From Acanthamoeba lenticulata (Eukaryota > Discosea > Longamoebia > Acanthamoebidae), in the NCBI GenBank assembly GCA_002179805.1, contig NAVB01001219.1:1-29213 (forward strand): 29,213 nucleotides of DNA, written 5' to 3'. A program made the position numbers and the translations under genes. Shown one piece after another: positions 29,159 to 29,213 of the stretch (within the stretch, counting starts at the first letter, position 1; every line of letters begins with the position of its first letter). The notes below the pieces were generated by a model, which worked only from the letters and a program-made list of their open reading frames with translations, did no database searches and had not been told where the DNA came from.

Positions 29159-29213
29159 CTATTTAGCAATTAATTGTCCCCCGAGGCGCGTGAGTGGTGG
29201 TTTGTTGGGGATT

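Overview
This is a eukaryotic nuclear window. It is GC-rich and gene-dense, with about 12 protein genes, most split by many short pyrimidine-rich introns and separated by roughly 65-500 bases. The gene set includes SmD1, a PPR protein, Kelch/RCC1/F-box domains, an Arf GTPase, a Taka-amylase-type alpha-amylase, an arylamine N-acetyltransferase, an HGSNAT-like enzyme and glycerophosphocholine acyltransferase. Together with the intron density this fits a free-living unicellular eukaryote. An Acanthamoeba-like amoebozoan is my best guess, at low to moderate confidence. All gene models were assembled by hand from reading frame, splice signals and family motifs. For every model marked 'phase-checked' below, exon lengths sum to a whole number of codons.

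Layout. (1) 1-1549, minus: 5' part of a membrane-anchored, extremely Glu/Gln-rich protein. (2) 2069-3771, minus: a 7-exon PPR protein, probably mitochondrial. (3) 3839-4723, minus: an unknown charged protein. (4) 4883-5269, plus: SmD1. (5) 5464-6831, minus, and 6951-9033, plus: an arylamine N-acetyltransferase and an HGSNAT-like membrane acetyltransferase, diverging from a 119-base gap. (6) 9146-9628, plus: secretory FKBP. (7) 10079-12690, minus: glycerophosphocholine acyltransferase (10 exons). (8) 12953-15648, plus: an alpha-amylase cut short inside its catalytic barrel, meeting (9) 15467-16783, minus: a membrane-anchored coiled-coil protein. (10) 17060-25079, plus: a 28-exon gene predicted to encode one 1183-residue protein of Kelch propeller, RCC1 propeller, F-box and Arf-type GTPase. 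(11) 25168-28285, minus: a DUF4139-type protein with a whole ubiquitin fold inserted in it. (12) 28443-29158, minus: the 3' end of a multi-pass membrane protein gene.

The most striking content is in the last third. Two convergent neighbours each carry an unusual ubiquitin-linked architecture. One is a possible SCF substrate receptor fused to a small GTPase whose catalytic Gln is Pro. The other is a DUF4139 protein that embeds ubiquitin with all seven lysines but Cys in place of the last Gly. At the RNA level, several introns on both strands carry a C-tract towards the donor and a G-tract towards the acceptor, always in that sense order. At least seven introns appear to start with GC instead of GT.
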